Below, piece by piece: positions 30,331 through 38,920 of a DNA stretch of 64,000 nucleotides. Positions within the stretch are counted from its first letter, which is position 1. Each line of letters starts with the position of its first letter. Position numbers and translations under genes: made by a program. This stretch comes from Dactylosporangium fulvum (GTDB taxonomy: Bacteria > Actinomycetota > Actinomycetes > Mycobacteriales > Micromonosporaceae): assembly GCF_025137375.1 (NCBI RefSeq), contig NZ_CP073720.1, forward strand, positions 6,720,501 through 6,784,500, in the 5' to 3' direction. The notes beneath the pieces were generated by a model. It saw nothing but the letters and a program-made list of their open reading frames with translations, ran no database searches and had not been told where the DNA came from.

Positions 30331-31449
30331 TGCCCGGCACCGCACGATGTCGAACAGGTCCCGGCCGCCGGTGCCGTCGGCCAGGTCCTCGCCCGGCCGG
30401 TCCGGGCGGCGGTCGCACTGCCGGGCACCGACGTCGCGGCCATGGACGGGTACGCCGTCGCCGGCACCGCGCCCTGGCGGCTCGTCGGCAAGGTGTTCGC
30501 CGGTGGTACGCCCTGGTCGGCGCCCCTCGCCCCGGGCACCGCCGTGGAGATCGCCACCGGTGCGCCGGTGCCCGCGGACGCGCGGGCGGTCGTGCCGTAC
30601 GAATGCTGCCGCCGCGACGGCGACCTCGTCATGGGCCCGGCCGGCCCGAGGACGCATATCAGGACGGCCGGCGAGGACGTCCGGCCGGGTGACGAACTGG
30701 TGCCGGCCGGGCGGGTCGTGACGGCCGCCGTCCTCGGCGCCGCCGCGCAGGCCGGCGCGGACGTCCTCACCGTGTACCGGCGGCCGCGGGTGTGCGTCGT
30801 GGTCACCGGGGACGAGGTCGTCTCCGCCGGGACTCCCCTGCCGGGTCAGGTCCGCGACGCGCTCGGGCCGGCCGTGACCGCCCTGGTGTGTGACGCGGGC
30901 GGCACCGTCGTCGAGCACCGCTACCTGCCCGACACCGGCGAAGCACTGCGGGTGGCGCTCCACGGCGCGAGCGGAGCCGACGTCGTGGCCGTCACCGGCT
31001 CGTCGTCGGTCGGCGCCGCGGACCACCTGCACCGGGTGCTCGACGGGATCGACGCCCGGTGGTACGTCGACGGGGTGCGGTGCCGGCCAGGGCATCCGCA
31101 GGTGCTCGCGCAGACCGGCGACGGCCGCTGGGTCGTCGGGCTGCCGGGCAATCCGTTCGCCGGGCTGGTCGCCGCCGTCACCCTGCTGCGGCCGCTGGTC
31201 GCCGCCCTGGCCGGCCGGCCGCCGGCCGTTCGGCACCGGCTCCCGGTCGCCGGGGACGCGAGCCCCTATCCGCACGGCGTGCGGCTGGTTCCGGTCCGCG
31301 TCGGCGACGGCCACGCCACCGTCGTCCCCGGCGCCCGGCCGGCGAGCCTGCGCGCCGCCGCGCAGGCCGACGCGCTCGTGGTGATCGAACCGGACTGGAC
31401 CGCCGGCGCGCCGGCCGAACTGGTCGACCTGCGTCCGGCGGTCCCGTGA
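30256..31449 (+). CDS. moeA: Molybdopterin molybdenumtransferase MoeA, fused to a narK scrap
   Basis: About 397 residues if read from the GTG at 30256; the frame stays open upstream to 30100 and the true start is unclear. MoeA core: PGTDVAAMDGYAVAG, VEIATGAPVPADARAVVPYE, IRTAGEDVRPGDELVPAGR, VVVTGDEVVSAGTPLPGQVRD split over the mogA-like domain, VTGSSSVGAADH and WVVGLPGNPFAGLVA. It inserts molybdate into adenylated molybdopterin. The first ~25 residues come from narK helix 1, so the product may carry an unwanted membrane segment. The usual SGG/GVSxGDYD loop is altered to SSSVGAADH. Convergent with the Acg-like gene 29 nt away. Confidence 0.82.
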   Translation: MNFWAWALLSPLAPRLRDALDLAQRCPAPHDVEQVPAAGAVGQVLARPVRAAVALPGTDVAAMDGYAVAGTAPWRLVGKVFAGGTPWSAPLAPGTAVEIATGAPVPADARAVVPYECCRRDGDLVMGPAGPRTHIRTAGEDVRPGDELVPAGRVVTAAVLGAAAQAGADVLTVYRRPRVCVVVTGDEVVSAGTPLPGQVRDALGPAVTALVCDAGGTVVEHRYLPDTGEALRVALHGASGADVVAVTGSSSVGAADHLHRVLDGIDARWYVDGVRCRPGHPQVLAQTGDGRWVVGLPGNPFAGLVAAVTLLRPLVAALAGRPPAVRHRLPVAGDASPYPHGVRLVPVRVGDGHATVVPGARPASLRAAAQADALVVIEPDWTAGAPAELVDLRPAVP

Positions 31450-31477
31450 CGCTGTGCGGCACCCCGCTACGGTGCTG

Positions 31478-32443
31478 TCACTCGTCGGCGAGCTCGATCA
31501 CCTGCTCGGCGGGCAGCCGCGGCGTGTGCGGCGGACCGGCGTGGTCCGCGTCGGCGATGCCCAGCCGCAGGACGAGGTACGGATAGCCGGTGTCACTGAG
31601 CATCCGGCGCAGGGCCTGCCGGGTGAAGACCAGCTCGACCGGGCTGCTCAACGGCAGCACGGTCGCACCGTGCTCGGTCGCGGCGAGCCACACCGCACTG
31701 AGCGCCTCGCCGGCGCGCAGCCAGTCGAGGGCCTCGTCGCCGTCGCCGTAGAGGACGGCGTAGGAGGCGGCGGTGTCGTGACCGGCACCGGCGGCGAGGG
31801 TGCCGCTGACCCCGAAGTCGCGCTCGGCGACGGTGGTCAGCGGCAACTCGGCCGGGATGACCGCGTCCGGCAGGCCGGTGCCGGCCGGACGGTCGCCGCC
31901 GACCCACTGCGCGGTTTCGGTGCTCATCCGTTCGTCGCCCTGCTGGGCCGCTCCCGCGTGCTCGATCATGACCGCGAGCTGCAGGACCTCGTCGCGGTGC
32001 AGCACGTGCAGGCGGGCCCCGCCCTGCCGGGCCGCGTCGACGAGTGCCTGCCGCACGCCCTGCGGCACCGGTTCGTCGCTGACGGTGCGGCGGTCGGTGT
32101 GCCGCACGTGCAGCAGCTGGAACCGCTGCATGGCGCGGGGGTCGGCCGGCTCGTGCCGTTCGACCCGGATGACGGCCAGGGGCTCGCCCGCGGGCCGCTC
32201 GACGTCGTGCAGCCAGCCTTCGGCAGCCAGCGCGACGCGGGCGTGGTGCAGCGCCGCACCGCAGCTGAGCCGCATCAGCCGGCCGTCCGGGTCCTGCTCG
32301 CGCAGCTGCCGGTCGGGCACCGCGAACAGTTCGAGCCGGTCGGCGTGCACGACCCACCGCCACGGCTGGGTGTTGTGGATCGACGGCGCCAGCCGGGCGG
32401 CGTCCGCCGCCCGGGCCAGTGCCTCTCTCGCCGTGTCCGTCAC
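31478..32443 (-). CDS. Acg-like nitroreductase-family protein 1
   Basis: 321 residues. Acg-family features: LAPSIHNTQPWRWVV near the N-terminus, RLSCGAALHHARVAL, HTDRRTVSDEPVP, and a C-terminal half with DEALDWLRAGEALSAVWLAA. Acg proteins (Rv2032, Rv3131, Rv3127) are DosR-induced flavin proteins with a nitroreductase fold; the characterised one binds FMN but shows no turnover. The GTG start overlaps the phosphoketolase stop by 4 nt, so the two are one operon. Confidence 0.87.
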   Translation of the reverse strand: MTDTAREALARAADAARLAPSIHNTQPWRWVVHADRLELFAVPDRQLREQDPDGRLMRLSCGAALHHARVALAAEGWLHDVERPAGEPLAVIRVERHEPADPRAMQRFQLLHVRHTDRRTVSDEPVPQGVRQALVDAARQGGARLHVLHRDEVLQLAVMIEHAGAAQQGDERMSTETAQWVGGDRPAGTGLPDAVIPAELPLTTVAERDFGVSGTLAAGAGHDTAASYAVLYGDGDEALDWLRAGEALSAVWLAATEHGATVLPLSSPVELVFTRQALRRMLSDTGYPYLVLRLGIADADHAGPPHTPRLPAEQVIELADE

Positions 32444-34845
32444 CCGCGCTCCGCCCAGTCGCCGAGGGACCAGTCACGGACGTCGGGCATGTCCTCGAGG
32501 TGCTCGACGACGTAGGTTTCGTGTTCGGCCAGCTTCTGCTCGCACCACGCCTTGAGGTCGGAGGCACCGCGCGGCAGCCGCTTGGCGTTGTTGATGGCGT
32601 CCATCACCAGGTGGTATCGCGACACGCGGTTGCGCACGGTCATGTCGAACGGGGTCGTGGTGGTGCCCTCTTCGACGAAGCCGCGCACGCGGAAGCGGTC
32701 GGCGTCCGGCCGGCCGTGCACCAGTTGGTGAACCGCGCCCGGGTAGCCGTGGAAGGCGAAGACCACGTCCACCGTGTCAGTGAACAGCTCGGTGAACCGG
32801 GTGGCGCTCATCCCGTGCGGGTGATCCTTGGGCCGGATCAGGCCCATCAGGTCGACGACGTTGACCACCCGCACCCGGAACTTCGGCAGCCGCTCCCGCA
32901 GGATCCGCGCGGCGGCGACGGTCTCCATGGTGACCACGTCGCCGGCGCAGGCCAGGACGATGTCCGGATCGGTGGTGCCGTTGTCGGTGCCGGCCCACTC
33001 CCAGACCCCGGCGCCGGCGGTGCAGTGCTCGACCGCCTCGTCCATGGACAGCCACTGCAGCTGCGGCTGCTTGTCGATCACGATGAGGTTGATGTACGAG
33101 CGGGACCGCAGGCAGTGGTCGGCGACGGAGAGCAGGCAGTTGGCGTCCGGCGGCAGGTACACCCGGGCGACGTCGCCGCGCTGGGTGAGCACGACCTGGA
33201 TGAGGCCCGGGCCCTGGTGGGAGAAGCCGTTGTGGTCGTTGCGCCAGGCCGTCGAGGTGAGCAGCACGTTGAGGCTGGGGACCTTCGCCCGCCACGGCAG
33301 CCGCTTGGCCTCCTGCAGCCACTTGCCGTGCTGCACGGTCTGCGACGCCGACACCATCGCGAACGCCTCGTAGGTGGCGAACATGCCGTGCCGGCCGGTG
33401 AGGGTGTAGCCCTCCAGCCAGCCGTGGCAGTTGTGCTCGGACAGCACCTCCATGACCCGCCCGTCCCGGCCGATGGCCACGTCGGCGTCGGTGACCCGCT
33501 CGGCGAAGGCGCGGTCGGAGACCTCGAACACCGCACCGAGGCGGTTGCTGTTGGTCTCGTCGGGGCAGAACAGCCGGAACCGGTCCGGGTTGCCGCTGTA
33601 GACGTCGCGCAGCAGCTCGCCGAGCTTGCGGGTCGACTCGGCCCGGGAGGCACCGGCGGCGGTGACGTCGACGGCGTACTTGCGGAAGTCGGGGATGTCC
33701 AGGTCCCGGGTCAGCACCCCGCCGTTGGCGTGCGGGCTGGCGCTCATCCGCAGGTCGCCGTCGGGGGCCAGGGCACGGACCAGGTCCACCGGTGCGCCGG
33801 AGCCGTCGAACAGCTCCTCCGGCCGGTACGACCGCAGCCACTGCTCCAGGAGCGCCAGGTGCTCCGGGTTGTCCTTCACCCCGGCCAGCGGGACCTGGTG
33901 CGAGCGCCACGTGCCGGTCACCTGCACCCCGTCGACCTGCTCGGGACCGGTCCAGCCCTTCGGGGACCGCAGGACGATCATCGGCCAGCGGGGGCGTGCA
34001 CCGTCCCATTCGCCGGCGCGGGCCGACTGCTGGATCGCCCGGATCTTTTCCCAGGCCTCGGCGAGTGCCGCGGCGAAGCGGTGGTGCATGCCGGGCAGGT
34101 CCGCACCCTCGACCTCGATCACCTCGTAGCCGTGGCCTTCCAGCAGCGAGCGGACCTCGGCCGGGTCCTTGCGCGCCAGGACGGTCGGACCGGCGATCTT
34201 CGCGCCGTTGAGGTGCAGGATCGGCAGGACGGCCCCGTCGCGGACCGGGTTGAGGAACGAGATGCCCTTCCAGGAGCCTTCCAGCGGACCGGTCTCGGCC
34301 TCGCCGTCACCGACGACGGCGATGCTGAGCAAGTCCGGGTTGTCCATCACCGAGCCGAACGCGTGCACCAGCACGTAACCGAGCTCGCCGCCCTCGTGGA
34401 TCGAGCCGGGCGTGGTCACCGAGACGTGGCTGGGGATGCCGCCGGGGCTGGAGAACTGCCGGAACAACCGCAGCATGCCGGCCTCGTCCTGGGACACGTC
34501 GGGGTAGATCTCGCTGTAGGTGCCCTCCAGGTAGCCGGCCGCGACCAGCGCCGGCCCGCCGTGGCCCGGCCCCGCGAGGTAGATCGCCTGCTGCCCGGTC
34601 AGCTTGATGAGCCGCGACACGTGGGCGTAGACGAACGACAGGCCGGGGCTCGTGCCCCAGTGCCCGAGCAGGCGAGGCTTGATGTCACCGGGCTCGAGCG
34701 GACGGCGCAACAGCGGGTTGCCCTGCAGGTAGATCTGCCCGATCGTCAAGTAGTTGTTGGCCCGCCACCAGGCATCCAGCCGCGCGACGTCCTCGTCGCT
34801 CAGCTGCCTCACCTGGGCTTCCGTGACTTCCGTGACTGTGGTCAC
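32440..34845 (-). CDS. xfp: Phosphoketolase
   Basis: 801 residues from GTG 34845. Thiamine-diphosphate phosphoketolase: WWRANNYLTIGQIYL, LLGHWGTSPGLSFVYAHVSR, GPGHGGPALVAAGYLEG, VGDGEAETGPLEGSWKG, FCPDETNSNRLGAVFE, SHQGPGLIQVVLTQRGDVAR. Splits xylulose-5-P (and usually fructose-6-P) with phosphate to acetyl-P plus glyceraldehyde-3-P (or erythrose-4-P). Full length for the family. With AdhE nearby it forms an oxygen-independent carbon route; no acetate kinase or Pta is in the window. No full DosR-like box is visible upstream; GGGACCTTCCTTCC at the start codon is only a half site. Confidence 0.95.
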   Translation of the reverse strand: MTTVTEVTEAQVRQLSDEDVARLDAWWRANNYLTIGQIYLQGNPLLRRPLEPGDIKPRLLGHWGTSPGLSFVYAHVSRLIKLTGQQAIYLAGPGHGGPALVAAGYLEGTYSEIYPDVSQDEAGMLRLFRQFSSPGGIPSHVSVTTPGSIHEGGELGYVLVHAFGSVMDNPDLLSIAVVGDGEAETGPLEGSWKGISFLNPVRDGAVLPILHLNGAKIAGPTVLARKDPAEVRSLLEGHGYEVIEVEGADLPGMHHRFAAALAEAWEKIRAIQQSARAGEWDGARPRWPMIVLRSPKGWTGPEQVDGVQVTGTWRSHQVPLAGVKDNPEHLALLEQWLRSYRPEELFDGSGAPVDLVRALAPDGDLRMSASPHANGGVLTRDLDIPDFRKYAVDVTAAGASRAESTRKLGELLRDVYSGNPDRFRLFCPDETNSNRLGAVFEVSDRAFAERVTDADVAIGRDGRVMEVLSEHNCHGWLEGYTLTGRHGMFATYEAFAMVSASQTVQHGKWLQEAKRLPWRAKVPSLNVLLTSTAWRNDHNGFSHQGPGLIQVVLTQRGDVARVYLPPDANCLLSVADHCLRSRSYINLIVIDKQPQLQWLSMDEAVEHCTAGAGVWEWAGTDNGTTDPDIVLACAGDVVTMETVAAARILRERLPKFRVRVVNVVDLMGLIRPKDHPHGMSATRFTELFTDTVDVVFAFHGYPGAVHQLVHGRPDADRFRVRGFVEEGTTTTPFDMTVRNRVSRYHLVMDAINNAKRLPRGASDLKAWCEQKLAEHETYVVEHLEDMPDVRDWSLGDWAERG

Positions 34846-34943
34846 CGGGACCTTCCTTCCTGTGGACAAGGAATCGCGTGAGCCGGGCGCGCCAACCTGA
34901 GGCTACGCCGCGGACCGGGATGAATGGGTGGCTTATGTGACCT

Positions 34944-35966
34944 TCACTCACATTTCCGATGCCCGCAAGCCGACACCCCGTCAGCCCTGCCGGGCAGGCC
35001 GACCGTGTCGGTGCCGGAGCGCCGGATGGTCGCCGGCACCGGCGCGGCACCCTCGACCGGGACACCGATGCGCATGGCGATCGCCGGGTTGCCGACGCCG
35101 CCGAGCAGCCGGCGCAGCGCCTGCCGCACCGGCAGGACCTCGACGACCTCGCTGATCGGCGACGCCGCGAGGCCACGGGCGGTCAGCGTGAGCCACACGT
35201 CCGACAGCGCCTCACCGGCGGCGACCCAGTCGGCCGGTTCGTCGGCGTCGGTGGCGAGGACGACGTAGACGGTGCCGCGATCCGTTCCCGAGCCGGGGTC
35301 GAGCACGGCCGGCGCCGCGATGTTGAGGTCCCGCGGTGCGATGGTACGGCGTCCGCCGTCGACGGTGCTGCGCGCCGAGACGCCGTCGCGATCGTCCCTG
35401 CCACGGGTCGTCCACGCCAGGACGTCGTCGCGGAACCGGGCGTCGCCGTGCTCGACCTCGCCCGCGTGGGCGACGGCCGACGCGAACGCCGTCACCTGGT
35501 CCTCCCGCACCACGTGCAGGTGCACCCGGTGCCGCTCCGCAGCGACCCGCAGGTCGTCCAGCACGCCGTCGCCGGGCCGGATGTCGCTGAACGGGCGGCG
35601 GTCGGTACGCCGCTGGTAGATCGCCCGGTACAGCAGGCTGTCGGCGGGGCATCGCGGTCCCTGCCGGATCCAGGCCACGAATTCCGGCCGCTCCTCGTCG
35701 GGCAGCCGGTCGATGTCGGCGGCGAATCCGGCCGCCTGCAGCGCGACGGTGGCGTGGTGCAGGGCGGCACCGCAGCTGAGCAGCAGCAGCCGGCCCTCCG
35801 GGTCGAGCCCCGTCAGCTGCCGGGACCGGTCGGACCACAGCTCGGCGTGGTTGCCCGCGAGCCGCCACCGCCACGGCTGGGTGTTGAGGATCGACGGCGC
35901 GCGCAGTGCCGTGATCGACGCCTCCGCCAGCAGGTCGATCGCCGCGCGCTGGTTCTGGGTTGTCAT
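34944..35966 (-). CDS. Acg-like nitroreductase-family protein 2
   Basis: 340 residues from ATG 35966. Same layout as the first: RAPSILNTQPWRWRLAGNHA, LLLSCGAALHHATVALQAA, RRTDRRPFSDIRPGDG, WVAAGEALSDVWLTLTARG. One residue differs in the signature (SILNTQPW instead of SIHNTQPW). An open frame continues across the gene start into adhE, but composition and the start motif support 35966. Its two DosR-like boxes lie inside the 3' end of adhE. Confidence 0.87.
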   Translation of the reverse strand: MTTQNQRAAIDLLAEASITALRAPSILNTQPWRWRLAGNHAELWSDRSRQLTGLDPEGRLLLLSCGAALHHATVALQAAGFAADIDRLPDEERPEFVAWIRQGPRCPADSLLYRAIYQRRTDRRPFSDIRPGDGVLDDLRVAAERHRVHLHVVREDQVTAFASAVAHAGEVEHGDARFRDDVLAWTTRGRDDRDGVSARSTVDGGRRTIAPRDLNIAAPAVLDPGSGTDRGTVYVVLATDADEPADWVAAGEALSDVWLTLTARGLAASPISEVVEVLPVRQALRRLLGGVGNPAIAMRIGVPVEGAAPVPATIRRSGTDTVGLPGRADGVSACGHRKCE

Positions 35967-36027
35967 GGCGGGCTCCCTCATCGGTGGCGATGCCTTCACG
36001 GTCGCCGAAGGTGCCGACCGGCCGGCA

Positions 36028-36063
36028 GGGCCGGTGGTCACGCCTTCGCGGGACCTTCGGCGC
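36028..36063. promoter_or_regulatory. Two DosR-like boxes overlapping the adhE 3' end
   Basis: GGGCCGGTGGTCAC (36028-36041) and GGGACCTTCGGCGC (36050-36063), one mismatch each, 22 bp apart. They lie 62-97 bp upstream of the Acg-like gene at 35966; the distal one is inside adhE codons. Confidence 0.55.
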
Positions 36064-38680
36064 CGTAGTAGGCGGTGCGCATGATCTCGCGCAGGTCGGC
36101 GAGCATCGGCATGCGCGGGTTCGCCGGGGCGCACTGGTCGAGGTAGGCGTTCATCGCCTGCTGCGGCAGGGCGTCGAGGAACTCCTGCTCGTCGACGCCG
36201 ACCGCCTGGAACGAGGGCTCGATGCCGACCTCGGCACGCAGCCGTTCGACCGCGGCGGCGTACGACTCGACCCCCTGCTCGGGCGTGTCGGCGGGCAGGC
36301 CGAGCATGCGGGCGATCTCCTGAAAGCGCTGCGGCGCGACGTAGCGCTCGTACTTCGGCCACGCGGTCAGCTTCGCCGGCACCGTGCCGTTGTGGCGGAC
36401 GACGTGCGGCAGCAGGATCGCGTTGGTGCGTCCGTGAGCGATGTGAAACGTGGCACCCAGGGTGTGCGCGAGGGCGTGCACCATGCCGAGGAAGGCGTTG
36501 CCGAACGCCATGCCGGCGATCGAGCCCGCGTTGTGCATCTTCTCCCGGGCGACCGGGTCGGCGGCGCCGCGGTGCACGGCCGCGGGCAGGTACTCGAAGA
36601 TCAGTTTGATCGCGTGCAGGGCCAGGCCGTCGGTGTAGTCGTTGGCGTACACCGACACGTACGCCTCGGTGGCGTGGGTGAGCGCGTCGAAGCCGCTGTC
36701 GGCGGTCACGTTCGGCGGCAGGTCGGCGGTGAGGGCCGGGTCGACGATCGCGACGCTCGGGGTGAGCGCGTAGTCGGCCAGCGGGTACTTCATGCCGGTC
36801 GTCGTGTCGGTGATGACCGCGAACGGGGTGATCTCGGCCCCGGTGCCGGAGGTCGTGGGGATGCAGACGAGCCGTGCGAGCCGGCCCAGGTTCGGGAAGG
36901 TGAACGCCCGCTTGCGGATGTCGAAGAACTTCTCCCGCATGTCGGCGAACTCGGTGCCCGGGTGTTCGTACAGCAGCCACATGACCTTCGCCGCGTCCAT
37001 CGGCGACCCGCCGCCGAGAGCGATGACGGTGTCCGGCCGGAACGAGCGCATGAGTTCGGCGCCCCGCTCCACGGTGGCCATGCTGGGCTCGGGTTCGACG
37101 TTGTCGAGGATCTGCACGGTCACCGGGTTGGCGCTGCGGCGCAGCACGCCACGGATGCGGTCGACGTAGCCGAGCCGCGTCATGGTGGCGTCGGTGACGA
37201 TGCTGACCCGGTGCACGTCGGGCATGTCGGCGAGGTACCGGATCGCGTTGGGCTCGAAGTAGATCTTCGGCGGCACCTTGAACCACTGCAGGTTGTTGGT
37301 GCGCCGACCCACCCGCTTGATGTTGAGCAGGTTGACCGCGGAGACGTTGCCCGAGACCGAGTTCCGCCCGTAGCTGCCGCACCCCAGGGTGAGCGAGGGC
37401 AGGAAGGCGTTGTAGACGTCGCCGATGCCGCCCTGCGACGCCGGCGAGTTCCAGATGATCCGCACGGCCTTCACCCGCTGCCCGAACGCCTCCGCGGTCG
37501 GCGCGTCGGCGGTGTGGATGACGGCGCTGTGCCCGAGGCCGTCGAGCTCGACCATCTGCTCGGCGAGACGGAACCCCTCTTCGCGGGTGCCCGCACGGAG
37601 CACGGCGAGCACCGGGCACAGCTTCTCGCGGGTCAGCGGTTCCTGCGGGCCGACGCCGCCCACCGGGACCAGGATGACCGAGGTACCGTCGGGCACGCTG
37701 AAGCCGGCCCGCTCGGCGATCCAGTTCGCGGTACGGCCCACGACGTCGGGGTTGAGCTTCCCTTCCGCGCCGAAGACGAACCGCTCCAGCAGGCCCTTCT
37801 CCACCGCCGTCGCGACGTGGGCGTGCAACCGCTCGAACTGGCCGAGGGCCTCCTCCGCGACGGCGTCGTCGAGGATCACCGCCTGCTCGGACGCGCAGAT
37901 CATGCCGTTGTCGAAGGTCTTGGACACCACGATGTCGTGCACCGCCCGCACGACATCGGCGGTGCGCTCGATGTAGGCGGGCACGTTGCCCGGGCCAACG
38001 CCGAGCGCGGGCTTGCCGGCCGAGTACGCGGCACGGACCATGCCGCCGCCACCGGTGGCCAGGATCACCGCCACCCCGGGATGGTGCATGAGCGCCTGCG
38101 TCGCCCCGATCGACGGCTCCTCGATCCACTGGATGCAGTGCCGCGGCGCACCGGCGGCGATCGCCGCGTCCCGCACGACACAGGCGGCCTCGGCGCTGCA
38201 CCGCTGGGCGGACGGATGGAAGGCGAAGACGACCGGGTTGCGGGTCTTGAGCGCGATGAGCGCCTTGAACACGGTCGTCGACGTCGGGTTCGTCACGGGT
38301 GTCACGGCGCACACGACACCGACCGGCTCGGCGATCTCGACGATGCCGTTGATGTCGTCCCGGGCCACGACGCCCACGCTGCGCAGTCCGGCCAGGCTGT
38401 GTGCGATGTGCTCGGAGGCGAAGACGTTCTTGACCGCCTTGTCCTCGAACACGCCCCGGCCGGTCTCCTCGATCGCCAGCTCCGCGAGGCGCCCGTGCTG
38501 GCTCAGCGCCGCCACGGAGGCCTTCTTCACGATGCGGTCGATCTGCTCCTGATCCAGGGCGGCGTATTCGTCCAGCGCCAGCGCCGCCCGGCGCACCAGC
38601 CGGTCGATCGCGGTTGCCGGCTCCTCCACGGTCACCTCGAGCACCACGGGCGACGGGGTGAGCGTCCCGGTCACCGTCAT
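36038..38680 (-). CDS. adhE: Bifunctional acetaldehyde-CoA/alcohol dehydrogenase AdhE
   Basis: 880 residues from ATG 38680 (GAAGGG upstream). N-terminal CoA-acylating aldehyde dehydrogenase (1-440): AVTPVTNPTSTTVFKALIAL, ATGGGGMVRAAYSAGKPALG, catalytic Cys in FDNGMICASEQAV. C-terminal iron alcohol dehydrogenase (about 450-880): ALGGGSPMDAAKVMW, CIPTTSGTGAEITPFAV, DSGFDALTHATEAYVS and the iron-ligand region MVHALAHTLGATFHIAHG. Reduces acetyl-CoA to ethanol with two NADH, restoring NAD+ without oxygen; lengths match E. coli AdhE. Uncommon in strictly aerobic actinomycetes. Divergent from Acg-like protein 3; boxes lie between. Confidence 0.95.
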   Translation of the reverse strand: MTVTGTLTPSPVVLEVTVEEPATAIDRLVRRAALALDEYAALDQEQIDRIVKKASVAALSQHGRLAELAIEETGRGVFEDKAVKNVFASEHIAHSLAGLRSVGVVARDDINGIVEIAEPVGVVCAVTPVTNPTSTTVFKALIALKTRNPVVFAFHPSAQRCSAEAACVVRDAAIAAGAPRHCIQWIEEPSIGATQALMHHPGVAVILATGGGGMVRAAYSAGKPALGVGPGNVPAYIERTADVVRAVHDIVVSKTFDNGMICASEQAVILDDAVAEEALGQFERLHAHVATAVEKGLLERFVFGAEGKLNPDVVGRTANWIAERAGFSVPDGTSVILVPVGGVGPQEPLTREKLCPVLAVLRAGTREEGFRLAEQMVELDGLGHSAVIHTADAPTAEAFGQRVKAVRIIWNSPASQGGIGDVYNAFLPSLTLGCGSYGRNSVSGNVSAVNLLNIKRVGRRTNNLQWFKVPPKIYFEPNAIRYLADMPDVHRVSIVTDATMTRLGYVDRIRGVLRRSANPVTVQILDNVEPEPSMATVERGAELMRSFRPDTVIALGGGSPMDAAKVMWLLYEHPGTEFADMREKFFDIRKRAFTFPNLGRLARLVCIPTTSGTGAEITPFAVITDTTTGMKYPLADYALTPSVAIVDPALTADLPPNVTADSGFDALTHATEAYVSVYANDYTDGLALHAIKLIFEYLPAAVHRGAADPVAREKMHNAGSIAGMAFGNAFLGMVHALAHTLGATFHIAHGRTNAILLPHVVRHNGTVPAKLTAWPKYERYVAPQRFQEIARMLGLPADTPEQGVESYAAAVERLRAEVGIEPSFQAVGVDEQEFLDALPQQAMNAYLDQCAPANPRMPMLADLREIMRTAYYGAEGPAKA

Positions 38681-38778
38681 CACATCCCTTCTCGGGGGCG
38701 GCACGGACCGGTCCGGTCCACACCCGCATCCTTTCGCCGGGCGGCTGCCGGTCCCAGTGCCCGACGTCCCTACCGGCG

Positions 38779-38833
38779 ATGACGAAGGTCCCGGGCCGGC
38801 CGGCGCGAAGCCGCCACAGGGGCCGAAGGTCCT
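38779..38833. promoter_or_regulatory. DosR-like boxes between adhE and Acg-like 3
   Basis: GGGCCGAAGGTCCT (38820-38833, one mismatch) and ATGACGAAGGTCCC (38779-38792, right half perfect), 41 bp apart, in the 240-bp divergent region. A perfect GGACCGGTCC palindrome near 38705-38714 is closer to adhE and unexplained. Confidence 0.6.
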
Positions 38834-38920
38834 GCCGCGGCGGGCCTGCCGCCTCTCGCCGCTCCCGGGGTCGGAGGCGTCAACTGATGACAGGCCGCAG
38901 CACGGGAAAAGGGAGCTGTG

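Noticed and set aside
34934-34952. TGTGACCTTCACTCACA near phosphoketolase as a CRP or Rex site
   Set aside because: The spacer is 7 nt, not the 6 of a CRP site, and the arms lack the rest of a Rex consensus. It also lies at the 3' end of the upstream Acg-like gene.
38705-38714. GGACCGGTCC palindrome near adhE as a separate operator
   Set aside because: A 10-bp GC-only palindrome is expected by chance in this composition; mentioned with the adhE boxes only.
34944-38729. A 1261-codon open frame on the minus strand covering the second Acg-like gene and adhE
   Set aside because: Its first ~900 codons are the antiframe of adhE with Arg/Gly-rich nonsense; only the last 340 codons are a real protein. 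High-GC DNA commonly leaves such long open shadow frames.
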